This document shows, one piece after another, positions 19,036 to 30,045 of a DNA stretch of 64,000 nucleotides. The DNA lies in contig CM061243.1 in assembly GCA_030848705.1 (NCBI GenBank), positions 116,832,674-116,896,673 of the forward strand, read 5' to 3'. How positions within the stretch are numbered: the stretch's first letter is position 1; each line of letters begins with the position of its first letter. The position numbers were made by a program, and so were the translations under genes. Source of the stretch: Heracleum sosnowskyi. Lineage: Eukaryota > Streptophyta > Magnoliopsida > Apiales > Apiaceae. The notes beneath the pieces are model-generated. The model was not told where the DNA came from. It did not search any database and worked only from the letters and a program-made list of their open reading frames with translations.

Positions 19036-20884
19036 CTACGGCTGCGCGTCACCATCCTTGACTCCCGCATCTGTCTCCTCCCCTGAGCTAGAGCCAGAAG
19101 AATGCTCATCAGCATCATGGTCATCAGCAGAAGTGTCACCGAGGGGTGATGAATGTCCTGGGTCTAAAATCCTGGCATCATCCTCCTCCATGTCATCTAC
19201 TCCAGCCAAGATACGCTCCAAGGGAGTAGGAGGGTGAGGAGCAGGAAAATCAGCAGCATCAAAGACTCCAGGATGCTTGGCCAAGATAGCCTGAACAGCA
19301 TCCTCCCATCCTGAAGTATGCTGAACTGGGAAAAGGACCTCGTCATGCTTCTCGATCAAGTCCTTGTACTCCTGAGAGTCAAGGTACTCATCAATGCAAT
19401 CATCCTTGCCTTTCCTCAGCTCAACAATATCAGCCTGAGCGTCAGCAAGCTCCTTCTCCCTCCTGGCAAGAGTCTCCTTAAGAGACTTCACCTCCTCCTC
19501 GGACCTCTCCAGCTTGACTCTGTTGGCCTCAGAGGAGGTACGCCAAGCCTTAGCTTGGAACAATACCCCCTGAAAGTTGGCATTGGTCTGCCAAAAGATA
19601 AAAGTTAGGAAAATATAAGCAGAAACTTCAAAGAAATAGCTAAGGTAAAGAAAATTACCGCAGCAATAGCTTGAGCCCCAAGATGCTCAGCACCCTCAAG
19701 GGTGGAATCCGCAACGAAATCCTTGTAATCACAAGGGGTAAGAGAGTGGTACGACCAGTCCACAGCATGTTTGGACACCCCAGTAATGGTGTCCTTCTTC
19801 CTGATACCCCAGTTGGGGCGCCACACTGAGGACTTGGCAGACACAGGAATGTCCACCTCATCCACAGAAGGGATCAAGAAGCTGGGAGCACTGGCTTTCC
19901 CCCTGGGATCATCCCCGATCCTAGCCCTTTTCATCCTGGATGTCTCTACATCCTTGGGCTCATTGGTCTTGTTGATAAAGGCCGCAGCTACAAGAAAAGC
20001 CGGAAAATGGTTAACAGAAAATCACAAAGAAATAAAAATAGGCATAATGAAAAGGGATAAGCAAAAATACCCTTATCATGAACAGTAGAGAGCCCAACGG
20101 ACTTGAGGACGAACTCGTCCAGTAACTCCCAAGCCACGGTAGTCCCATTATCCTTAATGAGCTCTGAGTAGGCATGGAGCTCCTCCTCATTCAAGACAAT
20201 GTTACCGGGACTACCATCAGAAACTCTCCCAAAAGATGTACGGAACAGGGTTCCCCAGTCCCCTCCTTCCCATACAAGATACATGAACTCATTTTTCCAT
20301 TTGGGGTTATTATCTGGGATTGATTTGGGGTGAAAAATGAAAGGAAAGCCTACCATATGGCTTATATACACCCAACCCAAGTTGTTGGCTGAGCTATTCT
20401 TAAACTGAAAGATCTTTCTAAACAAAGGTACAGAAAGAGGAAAGTTTTTACGAAGGCATAAAACCATGAAACAATTAATTATCCTCCAGGCATTTGGAGG
20501 TAATTGGCAAGGGTTGACTTGGACATCTGCCAAAAGTCTAGGAATAAACTCGTGAAAAGGGAACCTAAGGCTAGCAACTATGGCATCCCTATAAATACAC
20601 AAAGCATTTGACCGCCAGTGACAAGAACGGTCACCGGGGCCGGCAGGAACAAGCTTTAAGGGGGCCTTTACCCTATACATCTTATTATAATCTTTTATCA
20701 TATCTACTTCATGGAATTTATTGCTACAATCATACGAATCTAAAGCAGACACTGACGGGTATTCATCCCCACGTTCATTAATCATATCATGCAAAGACAT
20801 GTATTTTGAACGAATAGGAATGGGGGTACCTCTTTTTGAAGCGGAATTCATCTTTTGGAGGCGTTGGGAAGCTCGATCGGCCAT
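19036..20884 (-). CDS. Antisense three-exon gene inside the gypsy element
   Basis: Three minus-strand blocks join in frame through two GT-AG introns. Exon 1 is 20884-20071 (ATG, MADRASQRLQKM...), intron 20070-19988 (83 nt), exon 2 19987-19659, intron 19658-19588 (71 nt), exon 3 19587-19036. The product is about 564 residues. Exon 1 resembles the 'putative gypsy type transposon' (Transposase_28-like) family: a globular N-terminal domain with FPLSVPLFRKIFQFK and GWVYISHMVGFPF. Exon 3 is a Lys/Glu-rich predicted coiled coil followed by an acidic Asp/Ser/Glu-rich tail. Antisense ORFs here are known for Tat elements; their function is not established. All exons lack internal stops. The function is unknown; splicing is inferred from sequence only. 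Confidence 0.72.
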
Positions 20885-21070
20885 TTCTAACCCAGAAAAT
20901 CTTCAAATCTTCAAAGAAAATTGCCCAGAAATCTTCAAGGAAACCCAGAATCTTCAAAGAAACCCAGAATCTTCAAAGAAAATCTTCAAATCTTCAAGTG
21001 AAAACCCAGAAAACGGTGAGAAAATCTCGCCGGGAATCGCCTTGCGACAGAACCCTAGCAGAGCAATCTA
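20885..21070 (-). repeat. Short tandem repeats in the antisense gene leader
   Basis: On the plus strand the unit AATCTTCAAAGAAACCCAG recurs in perfect and shortened form several times between about 20890 and 21010, immediately upstream of the antisense ATG. It probably lies in that gene's 5' leader or promoter. Confidence 0.7.
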
Positions 21071-21511
21071 AAGAAAATTTCGGAGAAAATTTAGCAGAGT
21101 AACTTTGAGAAAGTGAAATGTGAAGAATGAATGGAAACTAATGAGAACTCACCCTTATATAGGGATCGCAGCCGGTCAATGGGCCGGTTGAAGGAAGGGC
21201 AACCGGCTTTAGCCGGTACGGCCCATAAAAGGCTAAAAGCCCAATTGATAAAGTTGAACAGTGAAGATCCTTGGGCCCAACTAAGCCCATTACAAAAAAC
21301 TAAACTACATTTTCGATCAAAGTTCTGATCAAATAAGTTCGAATAAAGCCCAAAATGGCTCTTGTATTCGACCAAAAATCTCGTCGAAAGGATAAAAGCC
21401 CAATTATTAAAAGGCTAAAGGCCCAATAAAAAGATGAAGGCCCAATTGCTAAAATCCTTGGGCCCAAATGAAGCCCAATATATGTGGGCCCTAAAAGTCT
21501 GTAACGAACCA

Positions 21512-21982
21512 AGTATTCGACCAGAATCCTAGTCGAATGAGTTCGAATAGGCACCAAAACTGAAGTCTCGTTCGACCATGTTCCTGGTCGAAATCATTCG
21601 ACCAGGCACCAAAACTGAAGTCTCGTTCGACCATGTTCCTGGTCGAAATCATTCGACCAGGCACCAAAATGAAAGCCATGTTCGACCTTGAACCTGGTCG
21701 AAATCATTCGACCAGGATGCAAAATGAAAGTCCTGTTCGACCACAATCCTGGTCGAAGCTATTCGACTAGGGGGGAAAATGAGGCTCTACTTCGACTAGA
21801 AACCTGGTCGTAAGCATTCGACCAGGAGGCAAACTGACAGTAGTATTCGACCAGAAACCTGGTCGAAATCATTCGACCAGGATGCAAAATGGAAGCAAAT
21901 TTCGGCCAGAATCCTGGTCGAAGGAGTTCGACCAGGAGCTAAAATCAAGGTCGAATTCGACCAGGATCCTGGTCGAAAATGA
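21512..21982. repeat. 55-bp tandem array in gypsy 3' region (about 9 units)
   Basis: The unit contains TTCGACCAG, a variable GCACCAAAACTGAAGTC-like spacer, TTCGACCA and CCTGGTCGAA. CCTGGTCG-type cores recur at about 21582, 21637, 21692, 21747, 21802, 21857, 21912 and 21967, close to 55-bp spacing. Each unit can fold because TTCGACCAGG and CCTGGTCGAA are reverse complements. Outer units are more diverged than central ones. Confidence 0.9.
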
Positions 21983-22172
21983 CATGAAAAATTCAAAAAT
22001 CAATTTATGTTCCAGGGAATTGATGAAAAAATCCCGATTCCTGTTTTGGAGAATTATAAAATTGGTTTAGAACTATACGTTCGTCAAACCAAGCCACGAT
22101 ATGGAAGAAAATTTCGTAACTCCTGAATGAAATAACTTCTACGATAATCCAAGAGAGATTTTCCTAGAAGTT

Positions 22173-22182
22173 GGGGGGCAAA
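22173..22182 (+). other. Polypurine tract of gypsy element
   Basis: GGGGGGCAAA immediately precedes the 3' LTR at 22183 and is the expected plus-strand primer site. Confidence 0.7.
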
Positions 22183-22687
22183 TGATATGGTCAGAAAAGT
22201 AATTATAGAAATATAATTGACTGGTCAAACAAAAGGCCAATATTTAAAGCCCAATACCCTAATTATTCATTAATTTCGTAATTAATGAATAGGGAAAATA
22301 TACAGCTCATAAAAAGAGTCCAAATTATGGCAAATTGGTCAAAGAAGGATCCAGAATCCCAATTAAAGGCAATTAATGAGTCATAACCTTTATCAACAAG
22401 GAAACGAATTCTTCAGCAAGAAATACAATACTTATCCAATATCAAAAAGAAGACTTATCCGCTAAGTCTCCCAAACATACCATAAATACTAGGCTCCAGA
22501 CGCCTATATAAGGTCCCTGATCCTACAATCAGAACTACGTCTTTGGCTTGATTCTCAATAACAATTTGAGATACGTAGGCATCTTGTGAGGACCAATTTA
22601 GTCCGGATACACGAGTGCAGCCATTAAAGCTCGAAAGCTCATTAATCCAAGCAATTAATATACAAGTACGTTTTTTAATCCATAACA
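22183..22687 (+). repeat. 3' LTR of gypsy element
   Basis: It is 505 bp long and I found no difference from the 5' LTR. It is followed by the ATATT target duplication. Confidence 0.96.
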
Positions 22688-22714
22688 ATATTAAAATCCC
22701 ATATGTAGCTGTAA

Positions 22715-22875
22715 CTAAATTTAGAAAACTAAATTCGACCGAATTCGGTCGAATTTGAAAATAAGGTTGGCGGGAATTTTGCCGCCTAAAAATTTTCAAT
22801 TTTGGTAAAAACAAATTCAATCAAATTTAGTCGAATTTAATAAATGTGACCGAATTCGGTTGAATTTATTATTTT
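22715..22875. repeat. TTCGACCGAATTCGG palindrome cluster
   Basis: TTCGACCGAATTCGGTCGAA is a perfect 20-base palindrome near 22736-22755, and related forms (GACCGAATTCGGT, TTTAGTCGAATTT) follow to 22875. Such clusters look like the subterminal repeats of plant CACTA elements; this one has no clear terminus. Confidence 0.6.
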
Positions 22876-23371
22876 CAGAATTTTAAAAATATGTTATTAA
22901 TTTTATAAATGTTTATACACATCATGAAAAATAAATAAAAATACAAGAATAACATTCATTACATGTCAGAATTTAGTTGTACAAAAAATTTACATAATTT
23001 TTTTATATGATTAGATAATGTTGAACTTTCATTTTTTGATACATTTAAAAAAATTAAATAAAATATCTAATTAGTTTTAAAAAATACAAAAAAAAATATG
23101 AATGTATTTATACGACATGTTACATTCAATAAAAAAATTTGAATAAATAATAGTGGGTAGAAAAAAAATTATAGTTCTGTACATAAACAACATAGTTGAG
23201 TTGAAAATGGGGGGTTTAGGGTTTAGATTTAGGGGTTGGACTAGGGTTACAGTTTTTAGTTTATTTAAAAATTGTTTTGAGTAATCCAACAATACGGATG
23301 TGAAGATTATCAAAAGAATATAGTGGGTGCAAAAAATTAATTAATTTAAATATATATATCTTAAACATTTT

Positions 23372-23404
<33 letters not shown>
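22876..23404. other. AT-rich stretch with TA microsatellite
   Basis: No gene was recognised. It includes a GGTTTAGGGTTTAGATTTAG tract near 23216-23235 and a TA run near 23379-23404. Confidence 0.5.
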
Positions 23405-23407
<3 letters not shown>

Positions 23408-23640
23408 TTACACTAAATTCGACTACAAACCTTAATTGGTCGAATTTAAGCTTTAGTTCGACTGATATCAGTTGAATTTAGCTAAATTCAACCGATATCA
23501 GTCGAATTTAGCTAAAATCAACCGAATTCTGACGAATTTATCCGTGTTTTATTTTGACCACTAATCTGTCGAATTTAGCTAAATTCAACCGATTTCTGTC
23601 GAATTTACCCGTGTTTTATTTTCGACCATATTTGGTTTTA
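23405..23640. repeat. TTCGAC/GTCGAA palindrome cluster
   Basis: Units such as AAATTCAACCGATATCAGTC and GAATTTAGCTAAATTC repeat about six times, with a repeated CCGTGTTTTATTTT spacer. The composition matches the clusters at 22715 and 24365 and suggests a fragmented CACTA-like end. Confidence 0.6.
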
Positions 23641-24285
23641 ATAAAATTCAGAATAAGTTAATTTTCTCTTGCCACGTGTCACGCTGGTAGTGGTTGAAAA
23701 ACAAGCACATGGATTGCTCTTTTACATTGAATCTAAACCATCCATTTCTTCCCTAAAATATTTCATCCTAACCATTAATTTAATTACACTCATCTCTTTC
23801 TCTTTTATATATTTCATTCATTCATATTTTCTCATAAACATTCAATTACTCCTACTCCATTTTTCTTCTCTAACAAACATACTTATCAATTTATATACAT
23901 AAACACTAACACATGTTTCATATATTTTAAGCAATATATATACATAATTCATATTAGCACATCCATTAATTACATTTCTAGCATCCGACGAGTTCACCCC
24001 AATCAATTCCGGCAAGTTCACCCCATTCAATTCTGGCGAGTTGTTTGTAGTATGCTTCTTAAAAGCGAAACAACACAGTTAAGTTTTTTTTATATTTTCT
24101 TTACATTTGGATATTATTTGGGTAGAGTAATTTTTATAGTGTTTTAGCTTTAATGTGTTTCAAAAGAAGTAGAAATTGTTGTATTTTTAGTTCAACATTA
24201 TTGATTTATATTATTTTCGGATTAGTACAAAAAATGACTATTGTATCCATTATTGTTTAATGTAATTACCTTCTTGATATACAAA
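23641..24285. other. No gene recognised
   Basis: AT-rich DNA between two palindrome clusters. It may be the interior of a CACTA-like element; no transposase motif was seen. Confidence 0.4.
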
Positions 24286-24722
24286 CACTAGTGAAAAATC
24301 GTAAAAAATTGGATAAATTATTGAGCAGCAGATTCTGCTGCTTATTTTTTAAAAACTGGTGTTCATTAAATTCGACCGAATTTGGTCGAATTTAATATGT
24401 AATTTGGACTGTGTTCCGTCGCATTTAGCATACTAATTTCGACCATATTTTGTCGAATTTAATGCACTAAGGGCGCCAAAATTTGAAAATTTAAGTTTTT
24501 TAGCGGAATTTGAAAATTTCAAAATTTTGAAATATTCGGCTAAATTCGACAGAATTTAGTCTGTCGAATTTACATAAATTCGACAGAATTTGCTAAATTC
24601 GACGCGAGCATTTTCGACAAACACATTTTCTGTCGAATTTAGTTAAATTCGAAAAAATTCCGTCGAATTTAGTTAAATTCGACAGAATTTTTCTTGTCGA
24701 ATTTAGCCATTTTTCTTGTATT
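24286..24722. mobile_element. Possible small non-autonomous CACTA-like element
   Basis: The left end reads CACTAGTGAAAAATCG. The right end, read on the minus strand, is TACAAGAAAAATGGC, a near match to common dicot CACTA termini, though its outermost bases are altered. In between are many TAAATTCGACAGAATTT-type direct and inverted subterminal repeats (24365-24710). No transposase is present. The 3-bp target duplication could not be confirmed. Confidence 0.5.
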
Positions 24723-26552
24723 ATTCACTGTGCATGTTGTAAACCCTAATTGTCAGTGTTTCTATGTTATTACGCAATGCTTTCTATCTATTGTGGCGAA
24801 AGTCTTTTTGTGATCTAAGAGAGGGAACCTTCGGAAACCATGTAACCAAACAATAGTTTTTTTTCAACAGGTGCTCTGTGGATTCTAGATTTTTGTTGTT
24901 CTTTTAATATAGAAAACTTTATCCAGCCAGCAATTTAAATATCATTTCAATGTTTGTGGCTATTTCATTGCTATTTGTGGTTTCTTCCCAGGGTCAAACA
25001 GAAGTCACCGTTAAAATTGTATTCACTTAGCATTTTGCAGGACATTTCAACATTCTCTGGTGCTGTAATCTTAACTACCTGTTCCTTCTATTAGCAATAT
25101 GTGGCATATTAGTAACAGCTTCGTGACAGCATGAAGTAATGTAAGTGTTCTATTTATGTCATATTTGGCTTATCACATTTATCCCAGATGTGTACCACCG
25201 ATTACCTAAATTTAATTTATTTCTTCTTGCTGGGATTCGTAGCTGATGCTTTTGCATTCATTAAGGCCCTGTATAAAAAGTTTTCCTCAACATGAAGCTC
25301 CTGAAGTTGCTTCCCGGTAACTAAGTGGCTTGAGTAATAAAAACAAGCTGTACCAAGCATATCTAGGCTCATAAGGAAATGTAGGATAAATATACTGTTT
25401 CTGTTGTCAAACTATTTCCGTATACATTCCTTCTACGGACATATTATCTTCTAATGCATGCAAGTTTCTTGTAGTTCGTATTCTTATTTTTTTTTACACT
25501 CCCTGGTTTGTAATTTGTAATCAATAATAAAATTTCATTTGTATCAGTTTCCTGGTTATTGTAGTTATGGCACTTCATTAATATTGGATAAGCAATGGAG
25601 ATCGGAACATTTTTCAGGAAGAGGGAGCTAAAAGAACGTGATGGTTGCAAATCATCCACAAGCAGGTTATAATGCTTCTAAAATCAAGGAAGCAGAAGAT
25701 TTTGTAACTTACAAAAAACAGGGCTGGTCAACTGCATTTTCGCGTTGGGAAGGTTGTGTTTGATTATTGAGGATGTTGTGTTTAAACATTTACTCCCATA
25801 TGTTTCCTTTTTTTAAACATTTATGTGTGCATGATAGCCCCTCGGTCTCACAGCGATTATCATACATGGTTGTAGATTTCGGAAATAGGAACAAATCGGT
25901 TGAAGTACCGTAGGCAAATCGGGGATTTATCGGAATGATAAATCAAAACAAAAATCGGATAAATTGTGATATTTTAAATATATTTAATATATTAGCCTTA
26001 TATATAATATAATAAACCATTTAAAAATAATTCATAGCGATATATCGGATTTCAAAAATCGAATTGGTCAAAATTTTTTAAACGACAAATCAATGATTTA
26101 TCGGCGATTTTTGAAAAATCGAACGATTTTTAGAAAACTTTATCATCAGGTAATGCAAACTTCATAATATCTAACAAAACTGCCAGAGTACTATAATTTG
26201 GATCATTGGTAATCTGACAACTATGCCCGCACGGTCTTCTATGCTAATTTAGCTTTAAATCTGGGAAATCACAAAATATACCATAACTTGAATTTATTAA
26301 ATAGATTAAAAGCTCAAGATATATAAATATAAATACCTTTATTGCATGTAATAAAAAAAGATTAGAGTTTGAAAATAATATATTAAAAATAATATTTTTA
26401 TATTAAAATAATTAACTGAATATCTACAAAATTTATTTCTTGTTTTTTGGGGGAAAATGATTATTAACTGTTTAAAAACCGATTCTTAACTAATTTTAAT
26501 AAAATATAATATTTGACTCATTTTAAGTAAATACACCTGTAGGGGAAAAAGC
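24723..26552. other. Intergenic DNA with one dispersed repeat
   Basis: No gene was recognised with confidence. The block at about 25885-26140 (ATCGGGGATTTATCGGAATG, ATCGGCGATTTTTGAAAAATC) has a partner at about 36395-36530, so it is a dispersed repeat of unknown class. Confidence 0.45.
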
Positions 26553-26555
26553 TAA

Positions 26556-27292
26556 GATCATTCACATTGGCTTCCCCTTCCCCATCCCCAAAAACTTACT
26601 AAAAGTAGTAATTAGGCACCTCAAAAATTATTCTTAAAATATTTACAAAATAACGTGGACGACACATGGATTTTTTTTAATTCGTGGACGCATATTAATA
26701 CACGCGGGGTCCCATATTATTATTAGAAAACTTATTATTCTAAATTCATTTGGTAACAATTTTTGGAAATAGTTTTGGGACCTCTAGCATTTCTCTTTCC
26801 CAAAAAATTTCTCACATTCCTTTTCTCCTCTAAAAATTTCCTACATCCCACCCCATCCCTATCTCTATTTTTGTTTATTAATCTTTCTTTCCTTATATTT
26901 ATAATTTTAACTTTCAATTTTATCTTATTGTATATTCTTATGTTGTGTTATTTTGTCATATCTGATTTTTTTCACGTAATTTAAAATTATGTTTATATTT
27001 AATTTTTTTGAAAATTTATTTTTTGGTATAAAATTTAAAATTAAAGATATTATATTTAAATTATTAGTATGGGTGCGTAAGAGTTAAAACAAAAAAAGAG
27101 TTATGAGATAAAAAGAATTATTTAATAAGATGGGATGAATAATGAAACCCCAAATATGGGGATTTAGTTTTAGTCCCTAAAATTATACCCCATTTTGAGG
27201 ATCATGATGTAGACCACGTCTTAACAAAATTTAGCAGTTTTCCCTAAATTATAGGGATGGGGTTGAGTTTGCCAACTCCAATGTGAATGCTC
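26556..27292. mobile_element. PIF/Harbinger-like MITE, TAA duplication
   Basis: Terminal inverted repeats GATCATTCACATTGG (left) and GAGCATTCACATTGG (right, reverse-complemented) match at 14 of 15 bases. They are flanked by TAA at 26553-26555 and 27293-27295, the 3-bp TWA target site typical of PIF/Harbinger. The 737-bp interior is AT-rich and non-coding. Confidence 0.78.
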
Positions 27293-27295
27293 TAA

Positions 27296-28480
27296 TAGAG
27301 AAGTACACTGTACATATTACAAATTGGAGGGTAGACTCCTCGAGTCTTCCGCATTTTTGTAGGAGACTTCTCAAGCAGATAGCTCTAGGAAAAAAAAATC
27401 CTGTGCTGAAAAGGATTGCAGAAAGGGGCTTAGGTCTTGAAACAATCGTAAAATAACAAAGGCCAAGGACTTTTAACAGGATGAAGGAGAGTGACGACCA
27501 GTACTTAAATAGCAAACTTGGGTACTGTGGTCTATGTACCTTTACATTAGATTTTGAATTATCGGTACAATTTTGAAAAATGGCCAGTTCGATATAGATT
27601 CCAAATTATCTGAATCTAATAGCTAGCAAAAACTCACCCTAATGAGGAAATGACAGTTAGTAGAGTAGCAAAAACTCACAGCCTAATGAGGAAATGATAG
27701 TAAGCAGCAATTACTAAGCAAGGTTATCAAGGTCATTAACATGCAACTAAACAAAAGTCGTCGTGGTGCTTGACCATTTCCTCGTAAAAACTCAAGTGCT
27801 GGACAATCCATTCACATCTTTTGTGTTCACAGAACATACAGCATCCATTTTTCATTTGTGAATAACTAGTTTCTGGCATTCTATTCAACTCATTACTGCA
27901 TTGGTTAAGACTACTGTAGAGGCTGGCCTTAACCAAGAATCCAAGATGCATTCCATGCTAAGATCCAATTAAGATAAGATGTTGGCCACAATTCCTACAG
28001 AAGTACTCTAAACAAACTATAAAAGGTGGTAGGTAACCCCAATTTCTAGGTTAGTTTTCATGCTATAAATGAACTAATCAACTTGTATAGGGTCATACGA
28101 AATCTATTACAACACATTTGCATATCAAGTAAAATGTATGTCCTCTGTATGTGTATAGGTTAGATGTGTATGTACATTAAATCAAGCTCTTAAGCTTTCA
28201 GATCCCAGAGGAGACCCCTGCCCCTCTCTTTCTTCTACAAGTGAATGCAAACATCTAACGTTTATGCATTCTTCTCATCAATACCGCCCACAAAATTCTC
28301 ATGTGTACAAGGTATAAATATATTCCTGGGTTGTAGCCCAATGTAAATGATAAGACTTCACTCTAATATAATTTCAAATATTTTCCACCATTCATGCACA
28401 AGAAGAATACAGAAATTCAACAACAAAAACTCAAAGTTAGAACCATAAACAAGAGGAAAACAAGTGGTTGGTTTTTTGTG
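27296..28480. other. No gene recognised
   Basis: AT-rich sequence. AAAACTCACCCTAATGAGGAAATGACAG and AAAACTCACAGCCTAATGAGGAAATGATAG, near 27629 and 27670, form an imperfect short duplication. No protein similarity was found by reading. Confidence 0.4.
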
Positions 28481-28489
28481 GAAAACAAG

Positions 28490-28719
28490 TGGAAGGACTT
28501 TGGCGGACTACAACAGAAAGAGTCGAAAGCTGTGATTGAATTGAAATTGTCAAAATCAAGATCAAGCACAAGGAGGGTGGGTATCCTACCAGATGAGCAG
28601 AGGTTGATCTTTTATGGAAAGCAAGTCGAAGATGGAATGACTGTGGCGGATTACAACAGAAAGAATCAACACTTCACCTCAATCTCCGTCTTCGCGGTGG
28701 TGCAGATAGGTTTGTGTTA
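28490..28719 (+). pseudogene. Ubiquitin fragment, plus-strand copy
   Basis: Codons from about 28535 read as the second half of ubiquitin: KIKIKHKEG, DEQRLIFYGKQVEDG and ADYNRKN, then after a 1-base shift LHLNLRLRGG ending near 28709. A shorter piece of the same region (GGAAGGACTTTGGCGGACTA) lies just before, so this copy has an internal deletion or duplication. It lacks the MQIFVKTLTGK start and is shifted, so it cannot make ubiquitin. It is the left arm of a long inverted repeat. Confidence 0.8.
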
Positions 28720-29273
28720 ATTCAAATTTTTTGAAGAAATTACTACGTGCACGTTGTAATCAGTTTACTTGAACTTTGTTAATTCTTGAAACAATTCTTT
28801 GGTGTGCATCCTCAGTTCAGAAATCCAAATCCAGGAGGTTCAAATCAGCCGCTTTCCAAGTTCACAACTACAATGAACCAGCGTTTTGATGTCTTTGGCA
28901 TCTGTCACAAGACATCAAAACGCTGGTTTATTGCAGTTGTGAACTTGGAAAGCGGCTGATTTGAACCTCCCAAATTTTCTGAATTGAGGAAGCACACCAA
29001 AGAATTGTTTCAAGAATTGAAAAAATGTTCAACTAAACTGATTAAAAGGTACACATAGTACTTTCTTCAAAAAATTTGAACTAAACACAAACCTATGTGC
29101 ACCACCGCGAAGACGAAGATTGAGGTGAAGTGTCGATTTTTTCTGTTGTAGTCCGCCAAAGTCCTTCCATCTTCGACTTGCTTTCCATAAAATACCAACC
29201 TCTGCTCATCTTGTGGGATACCCTCCTTGTGCTTGATCTTGATTTTGACAATTTCAATTCAATCACAGCTTTC
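28525..29273. repeat. Long inverted repeat of ubiquitin-derived sequence
   Basis: Arms 28525-28895 and 28909-29273 (about 365-371 bp) are reverse complements with only a few mismatches and small gaps by eye; the innermost stretch (GCGTTTTGATGTCTT against AAGACATCAAAACGC) is perfect. The loop is about 13 bases. Each arm includes the C-terminal half of a ubiquitin unit plus about 180 bp of flank. A transcript across it would fold into a long double-stranded hairpin. Confidence 0.88.
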
Positions 29274-29480
29274 AACTTCTAGAGTGATGGTCTTTCCAGT
29301 AAGAGTCTTAACAAAGATCTGCATGCCACCACGCAGACTGAGAACCCAATGAAACGCGGACTTCTGGATGTTGTTAATACCTAATACCCGACCATCTCCA
29401 AGCTCTTTACCCGGAAAGATGTGGCTAACTGATGGACCACCACACTTGACTGAAGTGTGACAATCTGTAAAATAATTTAA
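29090..29480 (-). pseudogene. Polyubiquitin pseudogene, minus-strand copy
   Basis: On the minus strand a first partial unit ends with VLSLRGG (near 29331) and runs straight into a complete second unit beginning MQIFVKTLTGKTITLEVES at about 29326. The head-to-tail GG-M junction is the mark of polyubiquitin. The second unit has a TGA near its position 23, keeps DEQRLVFYGKQVEDGRTLAD, and shifts one base before LHLNLRLRGG. The first unit is diverged (FPGKELGDGRVLGINNIQK). Upstream, a possible exon at 29878-29958 (reading ENAELNFAMNMQIF) ends at a GT donor. It cannot encode functional ubiquitin. Confidence 0.82.
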
Positions 29481-30045
29481 TAGAAAGACTGATCAGATAA
29501 GATTTATTCCATATCAAGATTATTTAAAGCTAACTTTCATTGATAGACCCCTCTTTCACCTCTCAACCTCCGAAATACCGAAACCCACTTAACCTTTATA
29601 TTAGATTTTCTTTGCACGCGTGTACTAGTCAGACATCTAGCTAACAAACTGAACCCAGAATGGACTAGTAGAATGTTTTCTCAGTCATTCAAAAATTGTT
29701 CCAGATTTTTCATTTAGTACTCTAAAAACACCCTTAAGAACACTTTCGGACTTATATAATTTTCCAGTTCTATATGTCACATACTCTTGTTTCCACTTAT
29801 TCGATGCCCTTGTCAAGTGGCCAACTACATTGCAACCTTAGGTATTAAGTATCCTAAAGAGTGCACTCTTACCTCTTCGGAAGAGCTGTGCTCCACCTGG
29901 TGCAAGTTTACCAGGAAAGATTTGCATATTCATTGCAAAGTTCAACTCTGCATTTTCAGTCATCTGTAACCACAAAGTTTTGAAAAATAAGAAGAAACAG
30001 AAACAGTCAATATCACGGAAATGAATAAAGAAGCAAGAATGTTAT

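Larger units (their letters stand above)
12485..22687 (+). mobile_element. Tat-type Ty3/gypsy LTR retrotransposon (complete)
   Basis: A 10,203-bp element is bounded by two 505-bp LTRs (TGATATGG to CATAACA) and an exact ATATT target duplication (12480-12484 and 22688-22692). The order is 5' LTR, primer site, one gag-pol frame, a long 3' untranslated region with an antisense gene and tandem repeats, polypurine tract, 3' LTR. A second, archaeal-type RNase H between RT/RNase H and integrase, the lack of a chromodomain, and an antisense ORF before the 3' LTR are Tat-lineage traits. The LTRs look identical base for base, so insertion was very recent and the element may still be active. Confidence 0.95.

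Noticed and set aside
25630..25765. A coding exon near 25.65 kb
   Set aside because: Open for about 40 codons only, with no recognisable protein and no convincing splice context.
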